A DNA stretch of 64,000 nt, from positions 1-64,000 of the forward strand of contig JAWJLM010000010.1 in NCBI GenBank assembly GCA_040191315.1, read 5' to 3'. Position 1 is the stretch's first letter, and each line of letters starts with the position of its first letter. The notes beneath the pieces were generated by a model. It worked only from the letters and a program-made list of their open reading frames with translations, was not told where the DNA came from and ran no database searches. A program made the translations under genes and the position numbers. Shown one piece after another: positions 35,391 to 44,043 of the stretch. This stretch comes from Bacillaceae bacterium S4-13-56 (GTDB lineage: Bacteria; Bacillota; Bacilli; Bacillales; JAWJLM01).

Positions 35391-36842
35391 TTAATCTATA
35401 AGATTTGCAGCTTTCAATTCATCATTCATTTTTGAAACTGCGTCATTTGCAGATATATCCCCCATTATCGCTTTGAAAACATAGTTTGTAACTATTTTTT
35501 CAGCATCTGGCCAGTCTGCGGTTGAAAGCTCTAATGAAGCATTATGTGTCATAATCACTTCACGCGCTTCCTTTACACCAGGTAATAAACCAATAGGGTT
35601 TTCAAAATTAGTATTATAGGGGATAATAACACCATGGTCCATCCCGTGTTCTTGACCTATCTCAGTTAGTTGATAATTGCCGTTATCAACCGTGTAGTCA
35701 TGACCTTCAATACCAAGTGTGCTTAAGACGTTCCCTTCTTCTGAGTTCCAGAATTCTAGGAACTTAAGAGCTGCTTCTGGGTTTTCAGCATTAACCGGGA
35801 TGGCCCACATACTAGGATCACCTCGACGAAGCATTTGACCATTAGGTCCTTCAGCACCAGCAATACCTTTCGCTTCAAATTCAGTATTAGGATCTTCCTC
35901 TAAACGGATATTGTTAAATAACCCTACCCAAGCATCCCAATACGTTACCATTCCAACGCGATCAGTTAAAAACATTTCTCTCATTTTTCCTGTATCATTT
36001 GTTGCAAAGTTTGGATCTAAAATACCTTCTTCGTAAAGTTTATTAAACCATTCATACATCGGGATAGCCGCTTCTGTAGCATAAGGAATTGTGCGGTTTC
36101 CATTCTCGTCTATAACATACTTATATTTAACTCCTTGAGCACTCATAAAACCTTGAATATCATATAATCCAGCAGTTGATAAACCATACGTATCATCTTT
36201 CCCATTACCATCAGGGTCTTGTTCCTTGAATGCTTTCATCACTTGATAAAACTCATCTAATGTTGTTGGCTGTTCCAAATTTAACTTTTCCATCCAATCT
36301 TGACGAACAATTGGCATTGTGCCTCCTTCTGACTTATTAAACACACCATAAATCGAACCATCATCATATGTAATTTGATCCCACTCTGAAGTCGGAATTA
36401 CTTCATTGTTAGATAAAATATCAGATGATTTAATATGATCGTTTAACTTTGTTAGAGCACCTTGGTCAACTAATACATCCATTAAATCTTTTGTTAAATA
36501 CACAAGGTCGTATTTTTCACCAGATGAAATAGAAGTCATTAACTTCTGGTTGTATTCACTAGGAGGCTTTTCCATTTCTATATCCATACCCAACTTTTCC
36601 TCTAGAACTTCAACAAAGAGCTTCTGTTCATCTGCATCTTTTCCGCCAACGATTGCACTAAGAATTTTTAACTTGTCATTTTCTTTTGTCCCTTTTGATT
36701 CGTTAGATTCATTAGTTTTTTCTGTTTTATTATCATTCGCATTTTCTGTTGACGTACCAGATTCAGCACTAGAGCAAGCTCCTAAAATAAAAAGGGATAA
36801 AATAGAAATTAAACATATTAACGTTTTGAATTTAAAATGCAT
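35391..36842 (-). CDS. Extracellular solute-binding lipoprotein (LplA-like)
   Basis: A 483-residue substrate-binding lipoprotein for the ABC importer. Signal peptide residues 1-20 end in lipobox LGACSS; an Asn/Glu/Lys-rich linker runs to about residue 50. The two-lobed binding fold follows, with GKDADEQKLF, the EPTTLDEFYQVMKAFKEQDPDGNGKDDTYG segment (a calcium-site-like DPDGNGKDD found in the long family) and WAIPVNAENPEAALKFLEFWNSEEG. Its length, greater than the usual 420, matches LplA-type proteins for larger glycosides. ATG 36842 follows GGAGGG and overlaps the lacI-type gene by 11 bases. Ligand unknown. Confidence 0.92.
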   Translation of the reverse strand: MHFKFKTLICLISILSLFILGACSSAESGTSTENANDNKTEKTNESNESKGTKENDKLKILSAIVGGKDADEQKLFVEVLEEKLGMDIEMEKPPSEYNQKLMTSISSGEKYDLVYLTKDLMDVLVDQGALTKLNDHIKSSDILSNNEVIPTSEWDQITYDDGSIYGVFNKSEGGTMPIVRQDWMEKLNLEQPTTLDEFYQVMKAFKEQDPDGNGKDDTYGLSTAGLYDIQGFMSAQGVKYKYVIDENGNRTIPYATEAAIPMYEWFNKLYEEGILDPNFATNDTGKMREMFLTDRVGMVTYWDAWVGLFNNIRLEEDPNTEFEAKGIAGAEGPNGQMLRRGDPSMWAIPVNAENPEAALKFLEFWNSEEGNVLSTLGIEGHDYTVDNGNYQLTEIGQEHGMDHGVIIPYNTNFENPIGLLPGVKEAREVIMTHNASLELSTADWPDAEKIVTNYVFKAIMGDISANDAVSKMNDELKAANLID

Positions 36843-37887
36843 GGTTACCCTCCTTGATATAGGTATTGATTGCAAATTGTTCACATGATCCTCTTTCGAC
36901 AAAGTCTGTTGGTACAAATACACGTTTAACATAAAAATCTTTCGTTTGGAGCTGTTCAATTAATAGTTTTGCTGCTTCTACACCAAGCTGCTCACCATTT
37001 AGTCGTACACTGGTTAATGGCGGAGAAAATTCAGCCGGATAGATCGTTTCATCACTAAAAGAGACAATTGATAGATCCTGTGGAATTGAGTGGCCTTCTT
37101 CTGCTGCTGCTCGATATGCACCCAGAGCAACCTTATCATTATCAGTTATTACTGCAGAAACAGTTAAATGTTCACTCAATACTTGCTTCACTTTTTTATA
37201 ACCAAATTCAATCGATGTTGACTGCTTGTCCTTATTGATTATAAAATTCGGATTCACTTTAATTCCCGAATCTTCCAAAGCATTGATATATCCTAGCTCC
37301 CTATCCTTGCTTACCGTCCGAAATTTCGGTGCATTTAAAAACAAAATATTCTCATGCCCTTTTGAAATCAAATGTTTAGTCAATAACTCTGCCGCACTTA
37401 CATTGTTGTTATCAACATATGATAATTTATCTTCATATCTTTTTGGAGGCTTTCCAATAACAACAAAAGGAGTTTTTGAATTTAATCTTTCTTCAACTCT
37501 ACGGTCATTGACTTGTGGATCTAATAAGATTTCCCCATCAATTGGATCTGATGTTTGAAACTCAACCTGGTTTTTATAATCATCTGATAACGTATTGACA
37601 AGTAATCGATATCCTTGGTTATAACATTCACTTAACACACCATTTAGCAATGATAAGTGAAACTGGCTAAACTTCACCTTTTCCGCCTCCATATTTAACC
37701 CAATGATTCTTGTCTCTTTTACTACTAAACTTCTTGCCCAATAATTAGGTTTATAGTTTAAATCCTTTGCAATCCTTAATACTCGTTCTTTCACCTCCTT
37801 ACTGATTGGCCGTTTCTCACTAAACACATTGGACACTGTACTTTTTGATACTCCAGCAACTTTTGCAACATCATCTATTTTCGCCAT
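36832..37887 (-). CDS. LacI family transcriptional regulator
   Basis: A 351-residue repressor, first gene of the sugar operon. The N-terminal helix-turn-helix and hinge are clear: AKIDDVAKVAGVSKSTVSNVFSEKRPISKEV, then LNYKPNYWARSL. The rest is a periplasmic-binding-protein-like effector domain with GLNMEAEK.., SAVITDNDKVALGAYRAAAEEG and IVSFSDETIYP..PLTSVRL. ATG 37887 is chosen with GGAGG nine bases upstream. The stop overlaps the binding-protein start, so regulator and transporter are made together. It likely binds the AAACCGGTTT palindrome 28 bases upstream and so represses its own operon until the imported sugar or derivative is present. Confidence 0.93.
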   Translation of the reverse strand: MAKIDDVAKVAGVSKSTVSNVFSEKRPISKEVKERVLRIAKDLNYKPNYWARSLVVKETRIIGLNMEAEKVKFSQFHLSLLNGVLSECYNQGYRLLVNTLSDDYKNQVEFQTSDPIDGEILLDPQVNDRRVEERLNSKTPFVVIGKPPKRYEDKLSYVDNNNVSAAELLTKHLISKGHENILFLNAPKFRTVSKDRELGYINALEDSGIKVNPNFIINKDKQSTSIEFGYKKVKQVLSEHLTVSAVITDNDKVALGAYRAAAEEGHSIPQDLSIVSFSDETIYPAEFSPPLTSVRLNGEQLGVEAAKLLIEQLQTKDFYVKRVFVPTDFVERGSCEQFAINTYIKEGNHAF

Positions 37888-37914
37888 AGACTCCAACCTC
37901 CATAGTTAATATAG

Positions 37915-37926
37915 TAAACCGGTTTT
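37915..37926. promoter_or_regulatory. LacI-type operator O1
   Basis: TAAACCGGTTTT, a near-perfect palindrome with the central CG typical of LacI-family operators, 28 bases before the regulator ATG. Confidence 0.75.
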
Positions 37927-38041
37927 ATTAATATAGTATTAATTCAATATATATATTTTGTAAAATAAAAAACTGTTAACATAAAAAAATCTGATTACAG
38001 CGTGTTTAGATATACGTTTTCATCAGTATTTAAAGATAATA

Positions 38042-38057
38042 GTCAAACCAGTTTGAC
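38042..38057. promoter_or_regulatory. Possible second LacI-type operator O2
   Basis: GTCAAACCAGTTTGAC: 7-bp perfect arms around CA/CC centre, sharing AAACC..GTTT with O1, 127 bases further upstream. Confidence 0.5.
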
Positions 38058-38307
38058 GTTTATTCTGAGTAGAAAAACTAAAACCTCCCTATCCGACTTG
38101 TACAGTTTTTTCCAAAATCATTCATTTTATCTTTTATCTTTCATAGAACTCATTTACTGAACAGGTATTTCTCCACCCGCTACCTTATAACGAGCTCAAA
38201 ACTTCAGAAAAAATGTTAGAAATATCTGTACAGAAAGTAGATAAGCGACAGCCATCAAATTAGCGATTGTTTATTAAGGTTGGTGTTTATTTATGCGTAC
38301 TAGAAGA

Positions 38308-38357
38308 ACCGGTGCCTGAACCCTAGCTTGGTAAAGTTTCACCGTAAAGGGGGAACC
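38308..38357 (+). repeat. REP-like repeat at right flank of the sugar operon
   Basis: AACCGGTGCC...AAAGTTTCACCGTAA, then GGGGGAACC, matching 29670-29715 in order and orientation with changes in the middle. Confidence 0.65.
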
Positions 38358-38439
38358 TTATTTCGCAAAAGTACTACGAATAAATTCAAAGAAAATGTTA
38401 ATCGCTATGAATACTAGAATGGAAAGCTCTTCTTTTGGA

Positions 38440-39105
38440 GAGGTCGCTTGGTGATTTGGGGTCCTTATGGGATGGGATTGGCTAAGATTTGTTCGGCATT
38501 CCGGTTTCAGGATCACGGCATTTTTCAAAGAAATTCAGCACTTGTCATATGGAAATCCCTTATCAAACCGGGCCACAATTGACACATTAGATGGAATGTG
38601 TTTTAATTCTTCACTAACAATGTCAATCATACCATCTGAGGTGTAGGCTTTCCTGTTTCTTAATTCAGCAAACAAACATAGACAACTGATTCCCGCAAAC
38701 AGTATTTACCGTAGAATCGAAGTCAAGAATAGCCCGATCTTGATCACTTATAAGGTGCGGGGTTAAATCTTTATTCATGTCTACTAATCAAACTAAATCC
38801 TCTTTCCCTTTAAAATGCTTCAGGTCATAATAGTAGGTTATATAATCCGGATGTTTGCTCCACTTAAAAACCCTTTTTAACTTGTTTCTTCTTCAATATC
38901 TTCAAAGCGGGAGATACGCTCTAAACCTAGTAAGCACTCTAAAATAGATACTAAGGATACATCTGTTAACGGGAATGTTCCAATTTGTTTTTTCAACGAA
39001 AAGCTTGTCTCTAACAGACTCTTTATCTTTATCTTTATCTTTTCAAGGTAATCAAAAAGAGGTATGATGCCTCCATAAGAAGTTGCGTGTATAATAGAAA
39101 CACTT
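38440..39105 (-). pseudogene. Degenerate IS1380-like transposase
   Basis: Minus-strand fragments in several frames: TSYGGIIPLFDYLEKIK, FSLKKQIGTFPLTDVSLVSI, LGLERISRFEDIEEE, then HPDYITYYYDLKHFKGKEDL, LDFDSTVNTVCGNQ (first catalytic Asp region) and VARFDKGFPYDK (second Asp region). These match the order of an IS1380-family enzyme, but stops and frameshifts are frequent and the C-terminus is lost. The rest of the 1.4-kb gap 37927-39326 holds the operators and the REP-like repeat; no other gene seen. Confidence 0.75.
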
Positions 39106-39326
39106 CCAATACTCGTTTGATTGTATTATATTTATTCACCAGATGCTGCTCCTCTCTTTGGATAGTTTTGCTTCCGAAAACCCTATTCTACCAAATATTA
39201 TGGTGTTTTTTTGTTTGGAATTATTTCCTCTGAAATCTAGATTAATTTATTTTCTTTAATATTTTTCTAACGATAGGTATAATATCAAATTCCAGTTGAA
39301 AAATAGATAAAAAGGAGGAATTCAAC

Positions 39327-39506
39327 ATGGACAAGCAAAGAGCTCAGCAAATTATTGAATCCCCAGCTACCATTAGAGTTACATATGATGGGGTACCCAT
39401 TTATATACAACATGTAGATGAGCAGACAGAGATGGCCAGAATTTATCCTCTCAATGATCCTGAAATGGAAAAAAGTGTATCCGTTACACAATTGAATGAA
39501 GAATAG
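39327..39506 (+). CDS. sspH: H-type small acid-soluble spore protein
   Basis: A 59-residue protein beginning MDKQRAQQIIESPATIRVTYDG and containing YIQHVDEQTEMARIYPLNDPE, which matches the SspH family (B. subtilis SspH shares the same YIQ-VDEQ-ARIYP core). It is a minor spore-core protein made in the forespore, probably under sigma-F/G; the upstream region has a GGTATAATA stretch near 39271 but no promoter can be fixed by eye. AAGGAGG lies eight bases before the ATG. Confirms the organism as an endospore former. Confidence 0.92.
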   Translation: MDKQRAQQIIESPATIRVTYDGVPIYIQHVDEQTEMARIYPLNDPEMEKSVSVTQLNEE

Positions 39507-39507
39507 T

Positions 39508-39541
39508 AAAAGAGCCTGGAATTTGCTCCCCAGGCTCTTTT
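39508..39541 (+). terminator. Terminator of sspH
   Basis: AAAAGAGCCTGG-loop-CCAGGCTCTTTT directly after the stop codon. Confidence 0.92.
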
Positions 39542-39581
39542 GTATTAATGTATACATAAAAAATGATTTGGGGGGAAACCA

Positions 39582-40324
39582 ATGAAACAATGGTTAGGTG
39601 TAATCGTTTTGTTTTTCTCAATTACAGTAGCAGGATGTGGAAATAGCAGCGACCAAGGGAATTCAAATGGAGAGGACCATGAGGGAGTTCCTCAAAGATT
39701 GGAGGTTGAACTAACAGTCCCTGAATCTGTGAGGATGAACGAGGACATTCTTGTAGAAGCCCATGTTACACAAGGGGATGAGGCTGTTAATGATGCTAGT
39801 GAAGTAAAATTTGAGGTAAAGAACGTTGAAACAGAAAAAAGCCAGTCCTTCGAGGGTGAATTTGTGGAGAATGGAAAGTATTCAGCGACTATTCAAATAG
39901 AGGAGCCTGGTACTTACACAGTTACTTCACACGTAACGGCCCGCGGCTTACACACAATGCCTTCTAAGGAGTTAGTAGTTGAAGGTGACAAGGGTCAGTC
40001 CGAATCAGAAGAGCCAAAAACTGCAGAGTAGGAATCCCACTCCTATGAGGTGTCCATTCATTTTTATAAAGACGATCTTTTAAAATCAAACAAGCCGACT
40101 ACTCTTTCTGCTCATATGGAAATCCTGTTTCATTAGCAGATGTTACCTTCGAAATGTGGAAGATTGGTACTGATAAACACAATTACGTAGATACAGAGGA
40201 GGTCTCTGAAGGGATGTATGAACTAGATTATACTTTTTCTGAAAGTGCCTCCTATATGATTCAAATCCATGTAAAGTCAGATGTCATTCACGATCATCAA
40301 GAATATGAGGTAAACGTTGATTAA
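39582..40324 (+). pseudogene. Two-domain FixH/YtkA-like lipoprotein, interrupted
   Basis: ATG 39582 after GGGGGG opens a lipoprotein (lipobox TVAGC) with a YtkA-like beta domain: LEVELTVPESVRMNEDILVEAHVT..VKFEV..GKYSATIQIEEPGTYTVTSHVTA. The frame stops at TAG 40029 after KTAE, but the same frame goes on ESHSYEVSIHFYKDDLLKSNKPTTLSAH, and after a frameshift near 40118 a second YtkA-like domain continues SLADVTFEMWKIG..YELDYTFSESASYMIQIHVKSD to TAA 40322. The ancestral protein had about 245 residues and two domains. Domain 1 might still be made as a 149-residue lipoprotein. Family members are linked to copper or cytochrome oxidase assembly. Confidence 0.8.
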
Positions 40325-40560
40325 ATAACAAAAGTAATTTTACAAACAGGATTGGATTTTGAAAAGACAATCAACTGTTTTAATACGTCTCCCTCAGTGA
40401 AATCATGGCGATTCTTCTTCATTTGATTACCCCTTTATTTTTCCTCCTCCTATCTTACAATGGTTATTTCAAATTTTCTTATGTCCCATTCTGGAACCTA
40501 GTGCATAGAATGATTATGGTATTTACCCTCTCCTCAGTTTAAAAAAGGAGGCTATCTAGA

Positions 40561-41382
40561 ATGGGAGTAATCAAGACGTATGAGTGGCTAAAGAGTTATA
40601 GAAAGGAGAAGAAAAACTCAATAAGTGAGAACATTGAACTTCAGAGGAAACTGATTTGTAGCCCATTAGAAATCTATTTTAAAGATGCATCCCCCGAAGA
40701 AATCCAATATCATTTACATCAATATGGAATGTTTTTACCTGATCATAAGGATATCGATGTCATTGATCATATGTTTGAAGAAGGCATGTGGAAAACCGTC
40801 CTTCATCAGTACAAAAAGTTACGCTTAATATGGGATGGACCTGATGTACCTGTTTTTTTGTTACCTGCCAATCAAAAAAGCAAACAGCTCAGAGAAGAGT
40901 TAAACGGGCAATCAGGTGTTTCTCATGAGGATAAGGTATTTTTATTTGTCGGAGAACACTCGGAAAAAGACCGCTTACGTGCTCTTATCACTCATGAATA
41001 CAACCATGTTTGTCGTTTAGATTATCTTAGAAAAGAACAAAAAGAATTAACACTTTTAGACGCTTTACTATTGGAGGGATTAGCTGAACACGCGGTGCAG
41101 AAACATGTGGGAGATGAATATATGGGACCATGGACACAGGCCTATCCAGCAGAAAAAGCAAAAACAGGATGGGATCGGTGGGTTAAATCAAATATTGATC
41201 TTAAAAAACATGATCCAAATCATGAATTATTAATGTACGGGAAAGGTCGATATCCAAAATGGTTAGGCTACAATATAGGGTATCATATCATTTCTAGTTT
41301 TTATTCTAAAAACCAAGTTTCTGAGACAGAAGCTCTACAAACCCCCTCTCAACAGATTTTAGAGCACTCCATGTTTGGGTAA
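40561..41382 (+). CDS. yjaZ: Zinc metalloprotease-like protein YjaZ (DUF2268)
   Basis: A 273-residue cytoplasmic protein with the gluzincin-type motif ITHEYNHVCRLDY (HExxH with Glu) and a downstream third ligand region LLEGLAEHAVQ, which fits the DUF2268 family of putative Zn proteases, named YjaZ in B. subtilis. No signal peptide. AGGAGG lies nine bases before ATG 40561. No terminator is obvious downstream. The substrate is unknown. It stands alone, 236 bases after the broken FixH-like gene. Confidence 0.88.
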   Translation: MGVIKTYEWLKSYRKEKKNSISENIELQRKLICSPLEIYFKDASPEEIQYHLHQYGMFLPDHKDIDVIDHMFEEGMWKTVLHQYKKLRLIWDGPDVPVFLLPANQKSKQLREELNGQSGVSHEDKVFLFVGEHSEKDRLRALITHEYNHVCRLDYLRKEQKELTLLDALLLEGLAEHAVQKHVGDEYMGPWTQAYPAEKAKTGWDRWVKSNIDLKKHDPNHELLMYGKGRYPKWLGYNIGYHIISSFYSKNQVSETEALQTPSQQILEHSMFG

Positions 41383-41480
41383 TACTCCATTATTGTGCAT
41401 CTGACATCCTACATCTCCCCATACAAATTGAATCATAGACTCATATAGTATAGGGAATCTTGTATGAAAGGAGATTTATA

Positions 41481-41732
41481 ATGTCCCAATACTATCACAC
41501 ATGCTGTAGACATGTAGGTCGTCCAGTTGCAATACGAACAAGAGATGGCCATATTCATCGTGGAATTATCCACAGAGTATCGCCTTCACACGTATATTTA
41601 AAACCTCTACCAGCCAGAAACCTTGGTGGTTATGGCTATGGTTATTATGGGGGTTATGGATGGGGTGCTGCATGGGGAATTGCCCTAGGCACTATTATTG
41701 GTTTATCCGTTTTGCCATTTTTATTTTGGTAA
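41481..41732 (+). CDS. Small Gly/Tyr-rich membrane-tailed protein
   Basis: An 83-residue protein starting at ATG 41481, with AAAGGAG ten bases upstream. Residues 10-45 (VGRPVAIRTRDGHIHRGIIHRVSPSHVYLKPL) look like a small SH3/Sm-like beta barrel. A Gly-Tyr-rich stretch GGYGYGYYGGYG follows, then a C-terminal hydrophobic helix (AAWGIALGTIIGLSVLPFLFW). Similar small proteins in spore formers have been seen with the spore or membrane, but no family name can be given with confidence. Function unknown. Confidence 0.75.
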   Translation: MSQYYHTCCRHVGRPVAIRTRDGHIHRGIIHRVSPSHVYLKPLPARNLGGYGYGYYGGYGWGAAWGIALGTIIGLSVLPFLFW

Positions 41733-41850
41733 GCATCTAATTATCCTTCTTTTTTATGATTAGAAAACCCGGCATTCCTAAAAGGGATTCTTGAAAGCTT
41801 ATTTTACTTTCTTAGAAGCCTTAATGAGTGCAAGCCTTTATTACGCTTAT

Positions 41851-41900
41851 GCAGATAGGAAAGGTAAAACTTCCTATCTGCCAAAAAAACCTTACCTTTT
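41851..41900. terminator. Hairpin between convergent genes
   Basis: GCAGATAGGAA-AGGTAAAAC-TTCCTATCTGC, then a second AAGGTAA/TTACCTT pairing ending in TTTTT. Alternative stems overlap; the first has no T-run. Confidence 0.55.
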
Positions 41901-41945
41901 TGGTGGGGTTTTCCTTTTTGTGTATTCCCATTCTCCGTATAGATG

Positions 41946-42308
41946 CTAATCCTCCATTGCATCCATCCTCTTTTCCCATTCGATAAATACTTCGATTATT
42001 TTTAGCACCATCCTCCGTTCTTTATCATCCAGCTGCTGAGCATAATCAACAAGTTTTTGCATTTGAATGTCCTGTTGTTCTTTATTTAGGGATTGAAAAG
42101 AAAAAAGTTCTGAGAGAGAGATCTCTAAAGATCGGGCGATTCTATCTATAGTTTCAATAGTTGGGTTTTTTTCTCCCCTCTCCAACTGACCGATGTAGGT
42201 AGGATGTAAAGAGGACAAATGCGCCAATTCTTCTTGTGTTAATTTTTTTTCCTTTCTTAAATAACGAATTCTAGCACCTATTATATGCTTAATTGCTTCT
42301 TCCGGCAT
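41946..42308 (-). CDS. XRE-family helix-turn-helix regulator
   Basis: A 120-residue regulator. Residues 8-65 form a Cro/CI-type DNA-binding domain: GARIRYLRKEKKLTQEELAHLSSLHPTYIGQLERGEKNPTIETIDRIARSLEI. The C-terminal part, residues 70-120, is helical (QDIQMQKLVDYAQQLDDKERRMVLKIIEVFIEW), resembling a dimerisation region. It is SinR-like in size but SinR itself cannot be claimed. ATG 42308 follows GAGGTG. It is divergent from the sda gene, with 178 bases between, so it could control it. Confidence 0.88.
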   Translation of the reverse strand: MPEEAIKHIIGARIRYLRKEKKLTQEELAHLSSLHPTYIGQLERGEKNPTIETIDRIARSLEISLSELFSFQSLNKEQQDIQMQKLVDYAQQLDDKERRMVLKIIEVFIEWEKRMDAMED

Positions 42309-42486
42309 AAAAGATTCACCTCTTCAAATACTATACATGGAAACGATCAACAACCAAACATACTATAGATATTAATAGTTGATTTTTATAAATACTATGA
42401 GTATCATTAGGTTGATATATAGTTGTAATTATGTTAAAATTGTATATATATGGTAGATTTTATTCTTAAAAGAGGGATTGAGATGA

Positions 42487-42627
42487 ATGTATCCTAGTTT
42501 GCCCGATGACATGTTACTTGAGGTATATTACAAAGCTATTGAATTACAATTAGATCAGGAATTTATAGAACTAATTAAAAGAGTAATGATGGAAAGAGGA
42601 TTGATTGAATCTGGAAAACTTTCCTAG
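42487..42627 (+). CDS. sda: Sporulation checkpoint inhibitor Sda
   Basis: A 46-residue protein, the exact length of B. subtilis Sda, which blocks autophosphorylation of sporulation kinases such as KinA when DNA replication is disturbed. The sequence LPDDMLLEVYYKAIELQLDQEFIELIKRVMMERG follows the helical hairpin of Sda ([26 protein letters not shown]...), including the Leu and Phe that contact the kinase. ATG 42487 with AGAGGG ten bases upstream. No DnaA box was found in the A+T-rich upstream region. It faces a second Sda-like gene and their stop codons overlap. Confidence 0.85.
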   Translation: MYPSLPDDMLLEVYYKAIELQLDQEFIELIKRVMMERGLIESGKLS

Positions 42628-42785
42628 TAATCCCTCTTACTTATAGCCTTTCCCACTAGTTCCTTTAAATCTATACCCCGTTTTTCTATTTCTAACTCTA
42701 GAAGATGAATAAATTCACAGTCCATCTCCAATAACCAAGCTTTCAAATAAGCTTCTACCAATAATTCATCACTTATATTCTTCAT
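42624..42785 (-). CDS. Second Sda-like protein
   Basis: A 53-residue protein on the opposite strand, MKNISDELLVEAYLKAWLLEMDCEFIHLLELEIEKRG then a short extended tail. It matches Sda positions for SDELL, E-Y-KA and EFI-L-E-EI-KR; the kinase-contact Phe is kept, and Met replaces the Leu. AAGGAG lies seven bases before the ATG. Its TAG overlaps the sda stop by three bases. It is a diverged paralog, so it may target a different kinase or respond to another signal. The convergent arrangement makes simultaneous full transcription of both unlikely. Confidence 0.8.
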   Translation of the reverse strand: MKNISDELLVEAYLKAWLLEMDCEFIHLLELEIEKRGIDLKELVGKAISKRDY

Positions 42786-42928
42786 TTTACTACTCCTTTA
42801 ACGTATGGCATTCTTTCCATTCGTTTAGTTTAAGTATAAAATTTCCACTAAATAAATCCAAGAATCAATTTCTTCCAATATTTATTGGAAAACAAGCCAT
42901 ACTAAGTATGGAATAAGGAGTTGAAATC

Positions 42929-43657
42929 ATGGATATTTCGCAGCAAACAGCAGAACTCAGCAAGTACATGGGAAAACTATTGAGAGATACTTTTGGAAAA
43001 GGCCCTGATAACGTCTTTGTCTCAATGGGTGGGAAGTACATTACCATTTATGTTCGTAATCTTCTATCTCCTACTGAAAAGGTTCTTCTTGAGAAAAATA
43101 AACAAAACTTATTCCAGGAGACTAGAGACGCTCTTCTTAAAACGATTCTTCCTGATATTAGGACAAGTATTTCTTTAATTACAGGCATGGAAATTAAGGA
43201 AATGTATTTCGATTGGTCTCTTCAAAACAAAACTGCTGTTTTTATTGGGGTAAGCACAGATAAAACTGCGTCTTCTTCTCCAGTCATTCAAGATTTTCCA
43301 GGGAAAGCAGAACTAATAAAAGAGATAGACGAAATAAGTGCAGCTGTGCAAAAGTCTCCTGGTTGTATTGATGCCTTCATGTTAAATAATAGAAATATAA
43401 TAGTTGTTAGATATGATATTCTCATCTCTATAGAGCGAGCTCTAATTCGCCAAGGGCTATCCCGCGAACTGAGAGTAACTAAGAGACAGTTGGAAAAGAA
43501 TGAATTGCATAACTCCTATTTTGAAAGAATCCTAAAAACTAAGGTGGATGATATCTTTGTTGATTGGAATTTTGAGCTTGATAAAAGTATTATTTTATTT
43601 ACTCTAAGACAACCTTTTTATCACATCTCGAATGGCCAACTCCATTCAAAAGGCTAA
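42929..43657 (+). CDS. Duplicated DUF2294 (YbcI-like) protein
   Basis: A 242-residue cytoplasmic protein built of two related domains, residues 1-118 and 125-235. Domain 1 has KLLRDTFGKGPDNVFVSMGGKYITIYVRNLLSPTEKVLL..EMYFDWSLQNKTAVFIG; domain 2 repeats the pattern with IVVRYDILISIERALI..VDDIFVDWNFELDKSIILFTL. This is the DUF2294 family; its biochemical role is unknown. AAGGAG eight bases before ATG 42929. Monocistronic with its own terminator. Confidence 0.85.
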   Translation: MDISQQTAELSKYMGKLLRDTFGKGPDNVFVSMGGKYITIYVRNLLSPTEKVLLEKNKQNLFQETRDALLKTILPDIRTSISLITGMEIKEMYFDWSLQNKTAVFIGVSTDKTASSSPVIQDFPGKAELIKEIDEISAAVQKSPGCIDAFMLNNRNIIVVRYDILISIERALIRQGLSRELRVTKRQLEKNELHNSYFERILKTKVDDIFVDWNFELDKSIILFTLRQPFYHISNGQLHSKG

Positions 43658-43684
43658 TGTCACTTGACGACATTAGCTTTTTTT
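43653..43684 (+). terminator. Terminator of the DUF2294 gene
   Basis: GCTAATGTC-ACTTGAC-GACATTAGC-TTTTTTT overlapping the stop codon. Confidence 0.92.
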
Positions 43685-43700
43685 ACAAGATAAGTATAAA

Positions 43701-43825
43701 ATTTGTCTAGCTCCAGCGAAAAAGCTTCAGCGAGTAATCTTCGAATTTTTTGCCCCGAGTAAGGAAAGCTACTTCGCAGAAACAAGTGATTTTCTTGTTT
43801 CGAAGGGCGCTTGCGCTTTGCTTAA
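43701..43825 (-). repeat. Partial inverted copy of the GCGC-type repeat
   Basis: TTGTCTAGCTCCAGCG at the left and GGGCGCTTGCGCTTT at the right correspond to the two ends of the element at 4995-5290, but the centre differs and includes GAAACAAG-loop-CTTGTTTC. A 33-base segment at 43776-43808 recurs exactly, inverted, at 50811-50843. Confidence 0.7.
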
Positions 43826-43862
43826 CTTACCATCTCCCCCCATTCACATGGAGGGTTTGCTG

Positions 43863-44043
43863 TTACAAAGTTGGAATCCTCTGAAGCAAGACTTTACTTT
43901 CTGTTTCGTAGTCGAGTTGATCGACCATCTGCTCTGCAAATTTTCTATAGGCATTACTCATCCCCGCTATTGGAATATTGTCTGTCATACTGTTTGGAAC
44001 TAGTCTCATTTTATTGTACGCTGCTTCAGCAACCTTATCATAT
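43863..44043 (-). pseudogene. C-terminal fragment of an unidentified gene
   Basis: A minus-strand frame reads YDKVAEAAYNKMRLVPNSMT, then DNIPIAGMSNAYRKFAEQMV and DQLDYETESKVLLQRIPTL to a stop. It has protein-like composition but no start and breaks off at 44043, next to the hemolysin III remnant. Family not recognised. Confidence 0.4.
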
